From Grammothele lineata (taxonomy: Eukaryota; Basidiomycota; Agaricomycetes; Polyporales; Polyporaceae): DNA of 64,000 nucleotides. Below the pieces are notes generated by a model, which saw only the letters and a program-made list of their open reading frames with translations, was not told where the DNA came from and ran no database searches. The translations under genes and the position numbers were made by a program. This document shows, piece by piece, positions 21,348 to 32,787 of this stretch. Location of the stretch: NCBI GenBank assembly GCA_002150815.3, contig NDFF03000035.1, forward strand, positions 558,001 to 622,000. The letters are read 5' to 3'. Position 1 is the first letter of the stretch. Each line of letters starts with the position of its first letter.

Positions 21348-23227
21348 TGTCTGGGATCATCCTCAATGAAGAGTAGGGCCGAGGGCTACTAATAGCCACA
21401 GTCTCGGGGTACGCTCCTCTTTCACAGCGTCTCTCATCATACTGATGGTCGTATCAGTTCGCGCCTCGCGCGTCGTCAGGCTGCCGCTCACGGTATAACT
21501 AGTTTTGCGAAAAGATATCAGCGGGGGTCGGATGTTTTGTTTGAGAGAATACCACAACGCTTTTCGCCTGTCTTTCCGGGACATTCGGTCCGAGTCCGCT
21601 GTCCTATCTCGTGCGTTCAGTCGTGCCACGCACGCTAGCTTACAACACCGCCTAGCACCTTTCACGCAGATCGGCACTCGAATCTTCTAGTGGTATCCGG
21701 GAAGCAGGACCGTCTCTGATACTGGACTCCCAGAGCGGTTTGTATTTGTTTTCAGAGAACGCCACAGTTCGTTGAATTCGACGCACCCCTTCATCTCTGC
21801 ACAGGCAGGACCCTGAGCTCGACCAGCCTTCGTTGACGGAAGGAGTCATGTCGTGGGAGTCGGTAAGCCCGGAGCCCCGTAACGGTGGCGACGAGAGGAA
21901 GGTGCGCTCTCCAAACGGGATTTGAACTTGTGGTGGACCCTGATGATAGCGTGGAACCCAGGTCTTTTGTGTATTCTGTTCCAACTTCCCAGGGGATCCA
22001 CAGTCCCGCTTCGGAAAGCAGTGAGTCGACTCGCCGGTCTGCCCAGGTAGCCTTCAGGTTCGCACCCGACGGTGGCGGCGTTCTGTGCACAATCGAACGA
22101 ACTCGGAGGGCCTTGAGCTTCAAGTTGACCTCTGATACAGGTAAGCCTTGCTCAGGTGTTACCATCGTGGTAGTAGTGAAATACACCAGCGGATATAGCC
22201 GAGGTGGCGTTCTGCTACCTGCCATAAGCGGCGACGTGGATGAAGGGAAACAAGTGGCTCTGCAGCAGCACTGATTTCGCGTGGAATAGTTGCTTCCCAG
22301 TGATGCCTCTTTCATATCATCCTGTCCCTGCGACAGTGTATTTGCTACCGTGTGACCCTTTGATACACGGGTCCGTCGCAGCCCCATTCCTGGAGATCTA
22401 GACACTGTTCGTGCGATGGACAGTGGCGCGTACACGGGTGAGTACTAGGACCACACTATACTTACTCGTTCTTGCTGATCGACCTAGATGCATCTAGCGG
22501 CAGTGCTCCCAAGGGAAGGATGTGCTGGAGCTTTTGGATTCGGCTGTTCTCTCGTGTCTTCTCAGGGTCCATGATGTACGTATCAGCCTTAGCCAAAGTT
22601 GATAGCATAAGGCAAATGAACTTCACCCGACCCATGAGATTGTGAGTCAGCCCGCCACTGCGTAAGGAGGGGCCCAGCTCTAGCCTAGCAAACGCATCGC
22701 CGCTGAATAGAACTTCAACCCGCGAGGGTTGGCCGCGGCGAGGCAGGCTAGGAGCCTCAGGTCAATGGCGGAGAAGCCGCAAGACAGTGAGACTGCCGCG
22801 GTAGCACGGGCAAATAGGGCCCGGGCCTATCGTACCTGTTCTGCGCGAAGAAAATAATATTGCGTGAGCATGACTCCGCGCTTGGGGAGGTGCTTTTGGT
22901 ATGAGCTCCGAAACTTCGATAGACTGAGTTGACAAGGTGGCGGCATGCCGGCATGTGGCAGAGTCCTGCTACCACGGCGCCTATGTGTTCAACGCGGCAC
23001 CCACGTGGCGGAGGTGAGTTTGAATCGTTCCGTTGGCATGCTTCCTGCCGCTAGTGGAAAGTATCTCTTTCATCTCCCATACTGCCGGGTCCAGAACCAG
23101 CTGAGAAAGTGAGTCGTGAAATTTCCCAGCCCTCCTTCCACGTATTGCTGCATCTAAGTCGGAGATCTTGCTAGTAGGACGTACGGCTCACGCCAGCTAC
23201 AGGCTTGAGCTGCAGCTCGAGTTCTAG
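21348..23227. other. 1.9-kb stretch without a supportable gene
   Basis: The + strand frame 21885-22274 and the overlapping - strand frame 22435-21791 are both open and partly protein-like (for example + 'SFVYSVPTSQGIHSPASES' with GTGAGT and GTAAGC donors nearby). Neither has a clear start or end, and neither matches a known family. It could be a gene remnant. The rest (22440-23220) shows nothing. Confidence 0.35.
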
Positions 23228-23234
23228 TATAAAA
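23228..23234 (+). promoter_or_regulatory. TATA box of the FunK1 kinase gene
   Basis: TATAAAA, 61-67 nt upstream of the ATG at 23295 but only 14-20 nt upstream of the ATG at 23248. The spacing favours the later start. Confidence 0.55.
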
Positions 23235-23294
23235 GCTAGCATCCAACATGGAATCCGCCAACGGTTCGTACATCTCATATCCTCTACCTTCGAC

Positions 23295-25810
23295 ATGCTT
23301 CGGGATCCAACAACCTCTCCCCAACATGCTACTCGCGCAGCAGACTCGCAGGCGAAGTTCTCGTCCGATCCCAAGGTTTCTAGGTCGGAATGGCGTTCGG
23401 AATTCGCCCAAGTTCTCAGCAAATCGGTCAAATATGACGACCCGGGTGTCCTCAGCTTGCTACTTGCAGCTCACGAGGATGCACTTCCCTGCCCTTCCTC
23501 GGAGAACCCGACGATGATCGCAGACATCGCGCGTCATGTCCTGGAAGAGTGTGGGAATGATCTGTGGACGCTCAGTCTGATTTCCTCGGGACAGACAAAG
23601 AGGCAAGGTAACGGCCCTCTTGAGAGCGCGATGTACCCACCACTGGTACGTGTAGCGGGGATCGTTTGGGTCATAGTGCGTCTCACAAATCATTCTCCTC
23701 TTCTAGACGAATATATTCGCCAAGATTGACCAATATTATACGGCGTGTGTGGGTCGCGATCTGCAGCGTACAGACCATGGGGATCTCGTCTCCAGGCGAT
23801 TCTTGGACTGCCACCGCAGCGCTCCCGTCGCAAATGACCCTGTCACTCCCAATCTATTCAATTTCGAGCCGGATTTCTTACTCGTAGAGGAACCCACCGT
23901 TGAGGGCCGCAAGCTCTTGTGGCGTCAATGCGCGGGGTTTCTGGAAGTGAAGGCCAGTGACTCTCCCATCCCCGCCAATCTTCCGCCACAGCCCTCTGTG
24001 AGTACCGTACAGACTCCCCCAGCGCTAGTCCAGAGCGCAGACTATGCGCGTGCAATCCTTTCTTGCCGCCCCTTCCAGGTCTCGACATTTGGGGTAATTC
24101 TCTGGGGAAACAAGTTTGCCGTCGGTCTATATGACCGTCGTGGAGTGGTCCTATCCCCTGCAGTCGCAATCTTCGAAGCCGACGGGAACATGAATCATGG
24201 CGGCTTTGAGACGTTCATCCGCGTCATTATTCGTATGACTCGGGAGATGACGGACTTCCAATTGGGCAGGGATCCCACCGTCGAAAGAGTTTCCGGTCCG
24301 GACGAATATGACGACTCCCTCCCCGATACTTACCCCTGCTATCGCGTACGGAACACCTTCAGGCCCTTCGATCACAATGTGATAGACAAAGAACCGACTT
24401 TTTTGACAATCGGAAAGCCACTCTGGAGCACTCCTGCTCTTTTAGGTAGAGGAACTACCGTATGGCAGGCTATCGTTTGGGGTGACCCGTCTCCGACGCC
24501 CCTCGTACTCAAGACTACATGGAGAAGCCGTAATAGGCACGGAGAGCAGGTCATCTATCAGAAGATCATTGAACTTTTCGGTGGGGCTGAGCACCTGCCG
24601 ACGGGCATGGTTCGATGTGCCCGCATGATAGGTGCGGACCTTCAGCTAGCCTCGTACATGGGCAACCCCGAAGAATTTCGGCTCGATATTTCCTCGGACA
24701 CGCTCCGGTGGCTTCCCGGTCTCTCCACAGGGAGTCCATTGGGGAACGCTATCCTTAATAGAGTCGCGCATGAAGATATCGGGAAGCCGTTGTGGAAGTT
24801 TACCCGTCCGGTTCAGGCCGTTCGTTCGATGCGAATGGTGTTGATAGGTATGCATATAGCCTTCAACTCCTGCCGTATGACTCACGCTAAACGATTCTGA
24901 AATGTAGCACATGAGATTTTGTCGGACAAGGGTGTCATCCACCGCGATGTAAGCCCCGGCAATATCCTTATCAGAATGAAAGCGCGCCTCGAGCTCGTGA
25001 GGAACCAGGATGGAGTGCCAATTTACCGTATCGTCCTCGAAGAACGACCTCTTGAGGAAACCGAAGCATTCCTAACCGATTTTGAACTCGCATCACTGCC
25101 CGACAACATGCATAGAGTCGATTCCACACGTCCTGGGGATGGAATGACAGTACGTCCGAACCCGCGTTGATATCGGATTGACGTAGGAGCTCTCGGCGAG
25201 CTAACTCCTTCTGTGGCAGGGCACCGTGATATGCATGGCAACAGAGCTTCTGCACGCGATAGAGATCGGCATAAAAGATGCTAAGCGCATTGCAACTCAG
25301 GACATCGAGTCGTTCCTCTGGGTGTTCCTCTACATCGTTTACAAGAACGCGCTCGACGAAGGCGGAATCGCAGAGGCGCTGAAAGAATCTTCCAAGGAAA
25401 CGCAGGCGCAGTACGGCGTTACGAAGCAGAGCCTTACGAAGGACCTGACAAAGGACTTCGTCAGCCTCTTTTCTAGCACATCAGCCATGGACATAAAGAA
25501 CGCACGGAAAGAGTTCTTGACGGGAAATGACACGGATACGACGCGTTATGATGCTCTCCTCGCCTATGCAGACTTGAGAAGCACGGAGGGACACAACTTC
25601 TTCGAGGTGGTGCAAGGTGTATTAGGGGCACTTCAAGCATGTTGGAACCCGAATCCCTGGAATGCGCCCGATCGCAGCCACAACGCGATGTTGCGACGCA
25701 GGGCACTTCATAACCTGCCACCCCTTGTCGTCGGGACGCTCAGCTACAAACTCGTGCATGAGAAGATATTCGATCTCTTTGAGACATCGAATGAGCGTTT
25801 CAGCGAGTAG
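23295..25810 (+). CDS. FunK1-type fungal protein kinase, apparently active
   Basis: Exons 23295-23645, 23707-24847, 24908-25149 and 25220-25810 join in phase (774 residues). Catalytic elements are all present: beta3 lysine in 'PLVLKTTWR' (24511-24513), HRD in 'GVIHRDVSPGNILI' (24946-24948 for Asp) with the following Asn, and the DFG-equivalent 'LTDFELAS' (25078-25080). The terminal exon begins 'GTVICMATELL' and 'DIESFLWVFLYIVYKN', as usual for the family. FunK1 kinases are a basidiomycete-expanded group tied to multicellularity; substrates are unknown. An alternative start at 23248 with a 75-nt first intron (GTTCGT donor) is also in phase. It is the only FunK1 in the window that keeps every catalytic residue. 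Confidence 0.88.
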
Positions 25811-26184
25811 TGATATGGGCATGTGCATGGTCGGATGGGTGGTTCCGGTCAATTGTCGCATATAGTCTGCCAACCGCGCGCTTCTTCGGATTGCTGTATT
25901 ATATATCTTCCGAACGTGATACACTTCATGTTGGATTCAGCCCTGAATGGTAATGAGTGGGACATCGCCCGAGTTCGGACTCCAGCCAGAACGCTCAATC
26001 TTGGGCACATCTGCTCTAGACGCGCCTGATGAACAGAAGAAAGGGCGGTAAAAGAGCAGAAGGCCTGAGCGTTGAGCCCTAATCGAATATCTGTCCAGCA
26101 GGTAGTATTCACATACAGCGCAGCACTGTACACACGTGTATGTACAAGCCGAGCGCGCGCACTGCGACGGGCGTAGCACCAAGC
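25811..26184. other. convergent 3' region between FunK1 kinase and AP-1 mu
   Basis: A 374-nt gap between two converging genes; no coding signal. Confidence 0.4.
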
Positions 26185-28112
26185 TCACATCCCCGGTACA
26201 ATCGGCGCGCTGCCCTTCTCGAGCGCCGTCCGCAAGCTACAAGCGCACGTCAGCGACAAGCAGCCCTAAGCGCAGAAGGCGGCGGTAGACGCACCTGTAG
26301 TCGTCGCCGTTCTGGGTGATGTAGCGCACCCAGGGGAGCGCCTGGTAGCCGCTCTTCTCGACGATCTTGAGGTAGCGGACTTGGATGCCGGACACGGTGA
26401 AGTACGGGATCTCGAACTTGACCGTGATGGGGGCGCGCTTGTCGAGCGACTCGTGCTCTGGGCGGTGTGGGGAGTGAGTGACCGCCAAATGCGGGAGAGG
26501 CGAGGGAGGAAGGGAGAGGAGTACTGACCGCCACGGACGCTGGGGAGACCGAAGTGTGCGCGCATGAGGAACTCGCGACCGCCACCGAGTTGTTTGATCT
26601 TCCAGACGAAGGCGGACTTGTCGGGAACATATGATACACTTCCTGTTGACGCCTGTGTAGACGCGACGTTTGAGTTCAACACGCGTGGTGCAGGGAACAG
26701 GGAAGGACAAGGTTGATGACGTACCCGGAATTTGGGTGTATCGGCATCATCGGGTACGGGAACGTAGATCTCGACGTTGTTCGCCGTACTCCTACGCTTG
26801 AACTGCGCCTTGACCTTGACCATGTACTCTATCCGGCTGCCTTTGTGGTGCTCAACCTATCTCCCATCTCAATGGACCGCATATATGCCATATGTAATAG
26901 CACTCACCGCAGCTTCCACCCATACAAGTGGCTTGACGGGAGTCGAGAGGCGGTAGGACATGAGCTCGAACTCGCCGTCGGGAGGGATGAAGGAGATCGT
27001 GCGGTCGTTCTCGAAGCGTGAGAGGCGGACACACTGGTGGAACTTGACATCCTCCATCTCGATCGCCTTGCCCCGCGCGTTGCGGCCAGTGCTCTCGAAC
27101 ATGACCTTGTCGTTCAACCCTAGCCGGAGTTCTGGCATTCCGGACAGGTAGCACTTCATCTTGACCGCACCAAGGATCTCTGAGCGGACGACGTTGCCGT
27201 TGGCGTTCACCTGTAAGCATGAGGATCCAGATGAGCGGTGTGATTGAAAGCGGTCAGCACGGAAATGGGTAGGAAGCTATAGCGCAAACAGTTGCTCCAT
27301 AGCTGGAATCTCCCTCCGGCTCTTACCACCAGAACCAACCCATGCCATAGCATATAGCCACAAATTCATGCCTGATGACAACCACCTCGTCCAAACGGGC
27401 CTTCTTCGCATATGGTATCCCATCCTGACATTCATGCAAGAAGACTCACCAGTAGGTTGACGCTCTCGATAACATCCAGGAAGACTTCGTTCTTCCGGTA
27501 CCTGATACCCTCTGACCGCCACGATACAGCATTTGTAACTGCAATAGGTGGGCGGACCTGCACTTCCAGCTTGTACGACTCCTGCGTGATATATCTGCCC
27601 GGCGCGCGCGCCCGTCAGCACCGCACTCGCGCAGACGAGGAGAAGAAGGGGAGGGGCGCACTCTTGCAGGATCTTGCTCTCCGTCGTCTGGGGGTAGCCG
27701 AAGTCCATCATCTCGTCCATGAGCTCGTATATAATGACGAAGTTGTCGCGGATGGACTCCTCCTCGAGTTCCTTGAAGTACTCGACGAGGACGGAGACGA
27801 GGCGGTGGAGGAAGAGGATGATCTCGGCGGCATTGGTATTGCGTTTTGAGAGGGCGAGGACTTCAAACAGTGTGAAGGCGTGCACACATGATAAGACAGA
27901 GGAAATGGCGTACGGTAAAGGTTGGAATGGCGGATATGCATGTAGTTCACGGCATCGCGCGTGAAACAGGGCGTGACTTGCTGACCCTCCTCTTCAAGCT
28001 CCAGAACTATCGGCAGGAAGCGTTCAATGTATGACGGCGGCACATCGTCGCGGTATGAGCGCTGGATGAGCGGCTTGCCCTTGAGGTCGAGCACGGCGAT
28101 GAGACTGGCCAT
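26185..28112 (-). CDS. APM1: AP-1 clathrin adaptor complex, mu subunit
   Basis: Eight exons: 28112-27914, 27860-27662, 27594-27450, 27210-26908, 26856-26725, 26652-26529, 26457-26295 and 26236-26185. All phases agree (438 residues). N-terminal longin-like domain: 'MASLIAVLDLKGKPLIQRSY', 'LALSKRNTNAAEIILFLHRL'. C-terminal mu-homology domain: 'GVRYRKNEVFLDVIESV'-type segment (here 'GIRYRKNEVFLDVIESVNLL'), 'QFKRRSTANNVEIYVPVP', 'FLMRAHFGLPSV', 'KFEIPYFTVSGIQVRYLKIV', 'EKSGYQALPWVRYITQNG'. The last motifs are those of AP-1 mu, not AP-2 or AP-3. It binds YxxPhi sorting signals at the trans-Golgi network and endosomes. Shares a 291-nt divergent promoter with the PQ-loop gene. Confidence 0.95.
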
Positions 28113-28403
28113 CTCGAGGTGGGGATGGTGGATGTAGGTCGGCGAGGGGTTGAAGCGTTAGGCCGTGATCTATAGCAGCGCGTCGATCGTTTTCCGGGAT
28201 ATAGAAAGAGTTCAGTCCACCGAGTCCGACAGGTGATAATCAGAAAGCAGAAGAGGGTGTGGAAAGGCGGAGGGACGGAGGCGAGTCGGCGTAGCCGAGG
28301 ACGTAGGCTGCGTCCGTGGGCGCATCATATGGGCGTCTACGCGTCCCAAAGGGGGCGCGTCGGCGTGTGGCAGTCGCGTTCCGGATCCTCTCCTCCGTCC
28401 GCC
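28113..28403. promoter_or_regulatory. bidirectional promoter region (AP-1 mu / PQ-loop gene)
   Basis: The two ATGs on opposite strands are 291 nt apart, so the regulatory sequence must be shared. No TATA box is evident. Confidence 0.5.
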
Positions 28404-29867
28404 ATGTCCGACGGCACCTGCCAGCCCGTACGTCCTCTGCTTTAGCATGCATGGATTTCGTCTTCTGACGGAATGAAAAGCACCATGATGCAGCTACGGC
28501 TACGCTGACGGCGCTCCTATGCGTAGGGATCACGGCGTCCTACTTGCCCCAGGTTCGTGAGCCACCGCTGCTGCGCCTCAGATCAGGCAGCTCATTCTTG
28601 CAAGTAGCATTGGCGGATTATCTCGGCCAAGTCATCAGAGGGCTTTAGTCCGTGGTTTCTCCTCCTGGGCAGCACGTCGTCGGCGTCGGCGATGCTGAAT
28701 ATGTGAGTCTCTTCTGTCAGTGGCTCGGTGCCACAAGAACCTTGATGGACGGGTCGGAGATAGCATTGTCATGCAGTGGGGTCTAGTCAAGTGCTGTAGC
28801 GTCGTAGTGAGTGCTACTCTGCAGTATATGCTCTCTCATCTCCTGAAGGAACCATCTTCAGCCGTTCGGCAGTTGTGTCGAATCCATTGCCGGGGTCCTC
28901 CAACTCATTCTCGTCTGGATACTCTTCGTCATGGTGTACGCTCTTGCCCTCTTTTTGTTATGGCATCTGTCCTCACCATTACTAGTCTCGTGCTATACAT
29001 GGTCTACTATCCTCCCCACCTCAAATACGTTGAGCTCGACGTCGACCTCCCAAACAACTTGCCCCCGCGCCACATCAAGACTCACGTCAAGCAGGAGGGT
29101 TGGAAGCTCTCCGTAACCCTCGCCTGGGCCGTAGCCTTGCACATGTCAGTCTCACTTCCTCTTCCACCTCGCATGTACTGACCGCCGCTCCAGAGCCTTC
29201 ATCACGTTCGTCACGTTCATGCTCCTCTCCACGAACCCCACGCCCGACGAGCACCAGCGCTCGCCGCAAATCCAGCTCTGGGCGACGTTCCTTGGCGTAT
29301 CAAGTGCCGCCCTCGCCGCGCTCCAGTACGCGCCCCAGATCGCGCACACGTTCCGCCTCAAGCTCGTCGGCGCGCTCAGCATCCCCATGATGTGTCTCCA
29401 GACCCCCGGCGCGGTCCTCATGGTCCTCAGCATCGCGCTCAGGCCGGGCACGGACTGGACAAGTGAGCCCCCATCTCGTTTCGTCTGCTTACCGGAGTGG
29501 CGGAATGGAACTGACGAGCGACGTGCGTTGTTCAGCGTGGATCTCGTACGCCGTCGCGGGCGTGATGCAGGGCGTCCTGCTCGTCATGTGCCTCGTGTTC
29601 CGCGCGCGCCAGCACGCTGCGGGCCTCGACGACTTTGGCAAGCCGCTGCACCCGCCGCCGGCGTACCCCGACTCTGCACCCGCACCTGCGCCGGCGACTC
29701 CCGCGCTCGAGGCGGCCGTGGGTGACGCTGTGCACAGTGACGTGCGCACAGAAACTGAAGACGAGCCCGAGATGACGCCGGAGTCCGCGAGCGAGGCCTC
29801 GCCGCTCCTGCCGAAGCAGAACGGCGGACAGAGGAGGAAGGGGCTGTTTGGCTGGTTGAAGCGGTGA
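28404..29867 (+). CDS. PQ-loop repeat membrane protein
   Basis: ATG at 28404 ('MSDGTCQP', GTACGT donor). In-phase exons then read 'ALLCVGITASYLPQ' + 'HWRIISAKSSEGFSPWFLLL', 'QWGLVKCCSVV', 'SCVESIAGVLQLILVWILFV', 'LVLYMVYYPPHLKYVELDV', a transmembrane exon 'AFITFVTFMLL', the second PQ motif 'LAALQYAPQIAHTFRLK', and 'GVMQGVLLVMCLVF'. It closes with a Pro/Ala/Glu-rich cytosolic tail 'EASPLLPKQNG' and TGA at 29867. Two PQ motifs (YLPQ, YAPQ) and about seven helices match the family of vacuolar/lysosomal transporters for cationic amino acids or cystine. The di-leucine-like 'SPLLP' in the tail would suit vacuolar sorting (inference). Exact substrate unknown. Confidence 0.85.
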
Positions 29868-30878
29868 GCGTGCGCGTGCGCTGGCTCGCTTGAGTGGATT
29901 GGTGGATGCTCCTTTTTCACGCCGTTCTTGGATCTTTTCTTCATGGGATGACGATTTCGTACAATTGATGGTGCTATTATACCGCACAGTAATTCACAAT
30001 CATTCAGGACTCAGGACCCAAGTGGCGCTCCCTGTACCTGCAGCGCCCTCATTGCAATCAGCCTCCGTCCGTCGGTGCGGGAACTACCCAAACCAACGCG
30101 CGCCCGACGCCCGTGAAAGAACGCACCCGCAGGCCGAAACGGCGTGCATCGCCACCCGCCACCGATCCGAACGGATTTGGCAGGGACAGTGATTCGTGGT
30201 GGCGCAGGCGCGGCGGCAGGCCAGGCACTTTCATTTATTGAGAATGAGCCCCGTTCGGGGGCGGATGTCGGCATGGGGACTTGGTACCCTTTGTATCTAG
30301 GTTTCGAAGGGTATGTTGACAGGACAGGGGCGCCGGCAAAGACGTCTTCGGAAGTTTGAACTCCCAATCCAGGGGCTGGGATGCGCTCGTTTTTATGGGG
30401 GAGAGAGCGGGAGACGACGTCATCATTATAATGCCGCCTCACCGTTATGGAACGAAGCATGCAGGGAAAATATGGTAGGCCAGATTCAACCACCACCAAC
30501 GCGTCCTGCTCCGCCGGCGGGCGCACATCGCGCACGCCCCTGCGAGGCGGTCGGACTGCCGCTATCGGACCGAGCGCGCTCGTCGACTTTTCTATCTGCA
30601 TCCGCGGGCTGATATCTTTGGGCCTGGACGAGCCCGCCGAGGAGAACGTTGACAGATGCTTCGCGCCACGTACGGTTATCCTGCGACGTCGCTTCGCTGA
30701 ACGTTCAGCTACATAACGTCCCAGGCACCGCGACGGAACAAGCAGCCCGCGCTGCCCTTCAAGTGTCCCCGGCGCGCACTCGGCAGCGTCGGGCGAAGCG
30801 CGGCCGCGCACAAACCGCGCACGGGCAGACCGCAACAGGCGCAGGGCCCGTCACAGATGGCGGTGGCCTTGAGACGTG
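29868..30878. other. intergenic, no gene seen
   Basis: About 1 kb between two converging genes. Long open frames on the minus strand (30835-30011) are GC-bias artefacts with no motif. Confidence 0.4.
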
Positions 30879-31275
30879 CTAGGTGCGCGCTCTGGTGCGC
30901 TGCGCCGCCATGAGGATGTCGGCAGTGTCTTGGTATGTAGGCGTACGGGCGTACGTGGACGCTCGCCATGAGACCGTGAGGTCCGATGACTGGGCGGGCC
31001 ATTCGTAGGGGCCCACGGATGGCGGGAGTTGGGTGAGTGCATCGAGGGAGGCGAGTTGAAGGTATGTAGGCTGCTTGGCGGTGGAGATGGTGGTGTACTA
31101 GATCGAAGGCCCGATGAGTATCTTATAGGACGAGGCGAAAACCCAACTGCCCGACGGTGCGCACGACGTTGATGCCAACGGCGCGCCGCGATAGAAGAAA
31201 CCCAGTGAGCATTGCAGGGCATCGCATCTCAGAAACTGCGACGAAGGTGATAAGCTCGAGGGGGTCGACGGGGTC
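30879..31275 (-). CDS. 3' part of an unrecognised gene
   Basis: An exon from about 31275 (after a CTTCTAG acceptor) reads 'PVDPLELITFVAVSEMRC' then 'MLTGFLLSRRAVGINV'. It ends at a GTGCGC donor and resumes after CTAG with 'YTTISTAKQPTYLQLASLDA', 'LPPSVGPYEWPAQSSD' and TAG at 30881-30879. Amino-acid composition and splice fit indicate real coding sequence. The 5' exons could lie in 31275-31690, where the minus frame 'ADEMEISAETAQGERLIRVG' is protein-like, but I could not fix the junction. No family recognised. Confidence 0.45.
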
Positions 31276-32787
31276 TAGAAGGAGGCATGAAGTTCGCGGA
31301 GATGAGCCAGTGGGCGTTGGAAGGCGTCCGGCTTATCGGCGCGCCACCGACGGTTTGTGGCCTCGTGGATATCCTTGAGCCGATCACAGCTCTCTCCGAC
31401 TCGGATGAGGCGCTCGCCTTGAGCAGTCTCGGCAGAGATCTCCATCTCGTCCGCTTTCATAAGGCGACAAGCCTGGCGTACCGAGGCGCACGTCCCTCCT
31501 CCCCTCCTGCTCGCCGGGCCCCGCTCTTGCGGACACATCTCTCTGCCCGTGCTTGCTCTCGACGGCCTTCTCCTCGTCCTATTTCTCGTCTTGGTCGGTC
31601 TCCTCTCACCCTCCATTCGTTTACGGACAACAAACACTTCCCGGCGCGTGCAAGACGTTCGTTCGGGCCGCTCACCTGGAATCATACCCTTGGAAAGTTT
31701 TGGAGTATGGCCTACGCTGGAAGCTCGCGGACGAGTGTCTACGGATATGACGTGAGTGTTCTATTCATCTTGCTTCATGTGCCTGTCGGGGCGGTGGATG
31801 GGTGCACGACGGTGAGGCGGGCGGGGAGCATGGAGGACGCAGAAGAGCACTCGGAGGGCATTGCCGACTCTCTATGATGAGCGCTTATCGCGTTCTGGTC
31901 GCCGTGATTTGCCTGTTTTCGACGCGACATCTGTCGTTCTGATGTTCGAGACCCGCTCGTGCGTCTTTCATTCCCGAACAGCGATGTTCGTTGTCTCGAG
32001 ATGTCATCATCACCATGTTCTCGTCACAGGCCCGGCCGCTTCTTGTCTTCCCTTGTCGAGCCACTGTCGCGACCGGCTTTCCATCTCTTCGATTGTGGTT
32101 TTCCTGCGCGTCTCGTCGGCTATAATGCCCTCGCCTCCGCCCAGAGTCGTTGAAGATATGGGAAGGAAGGATGCGGTGCGAGGCTGCTCTCCGATCACCC
32201 GCTCTATACCCCTGCATCTCTCCGTTCATCTGCTTTGATTAGCATCTGGATGGACTTTGACGGATGCTTGCCGCCACGGCGACGAGCTTCTGGTCGAGAG
32301 CCTATTCCTCTTTGCCATAGAGAAGAATGTCCACTTCGCTCAGTCGCGCAAGTCGCTCAGGCGAGGTACGCAACCTCTCCCTACCAAACGCTCGTGTGGC
32401 ACAGCCATTGTTGCCTCGGGGCCGTCGGCTCAAGTGCGGCTGCTTCAGGCGAGATCGTTGAGCAGGAGAGCGTGCTGTTTTGCTCACTGTTCGGGACCTT
32501 CTGGCCGTCTATCGCGTAGCCTGCCATTGTACGGCTTCGCCTCCCCGCCTCGCCCATCCATCTCTTCTCTCCACGACCACCATACCTCCATTCCTTGTTC
32601 CCCCTTCAACCTACATTACTGACAGTTTAATCTGCTTCTACAGTCATCGCCCAGCCCAACGCTCGCTGCTCCGTCATCTGTCGCTCTTTCACCCCCACGC
32701 CTCCTGTCTGTGGACCACAGACTGAAAATCCCTGAACGCCCATCCATCCCCTCTCGCCGCCCCAACAGCATCGGCCCCCTCTCCCCC
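31276..32787. other. poorly resolved 1.5-kb region
   Basis: 31276-31760 is open on both strands. The minus frame may supply upstream exons of the gene ending at 30879; the plus frame has an apparent GTGAGT donor at 31751. 31880-32700 looks like promoter and 5' leader of the serine-rich gene, with pyrimidine-rich stretches (CTCTTC, CCTCCATTCC). Confidence 0.35.

Noticed and set aside
30011..30835. 274-codon minus frame
   Set aside because: No domain, no splice logic, arginine/proline-rich; most likely composition.
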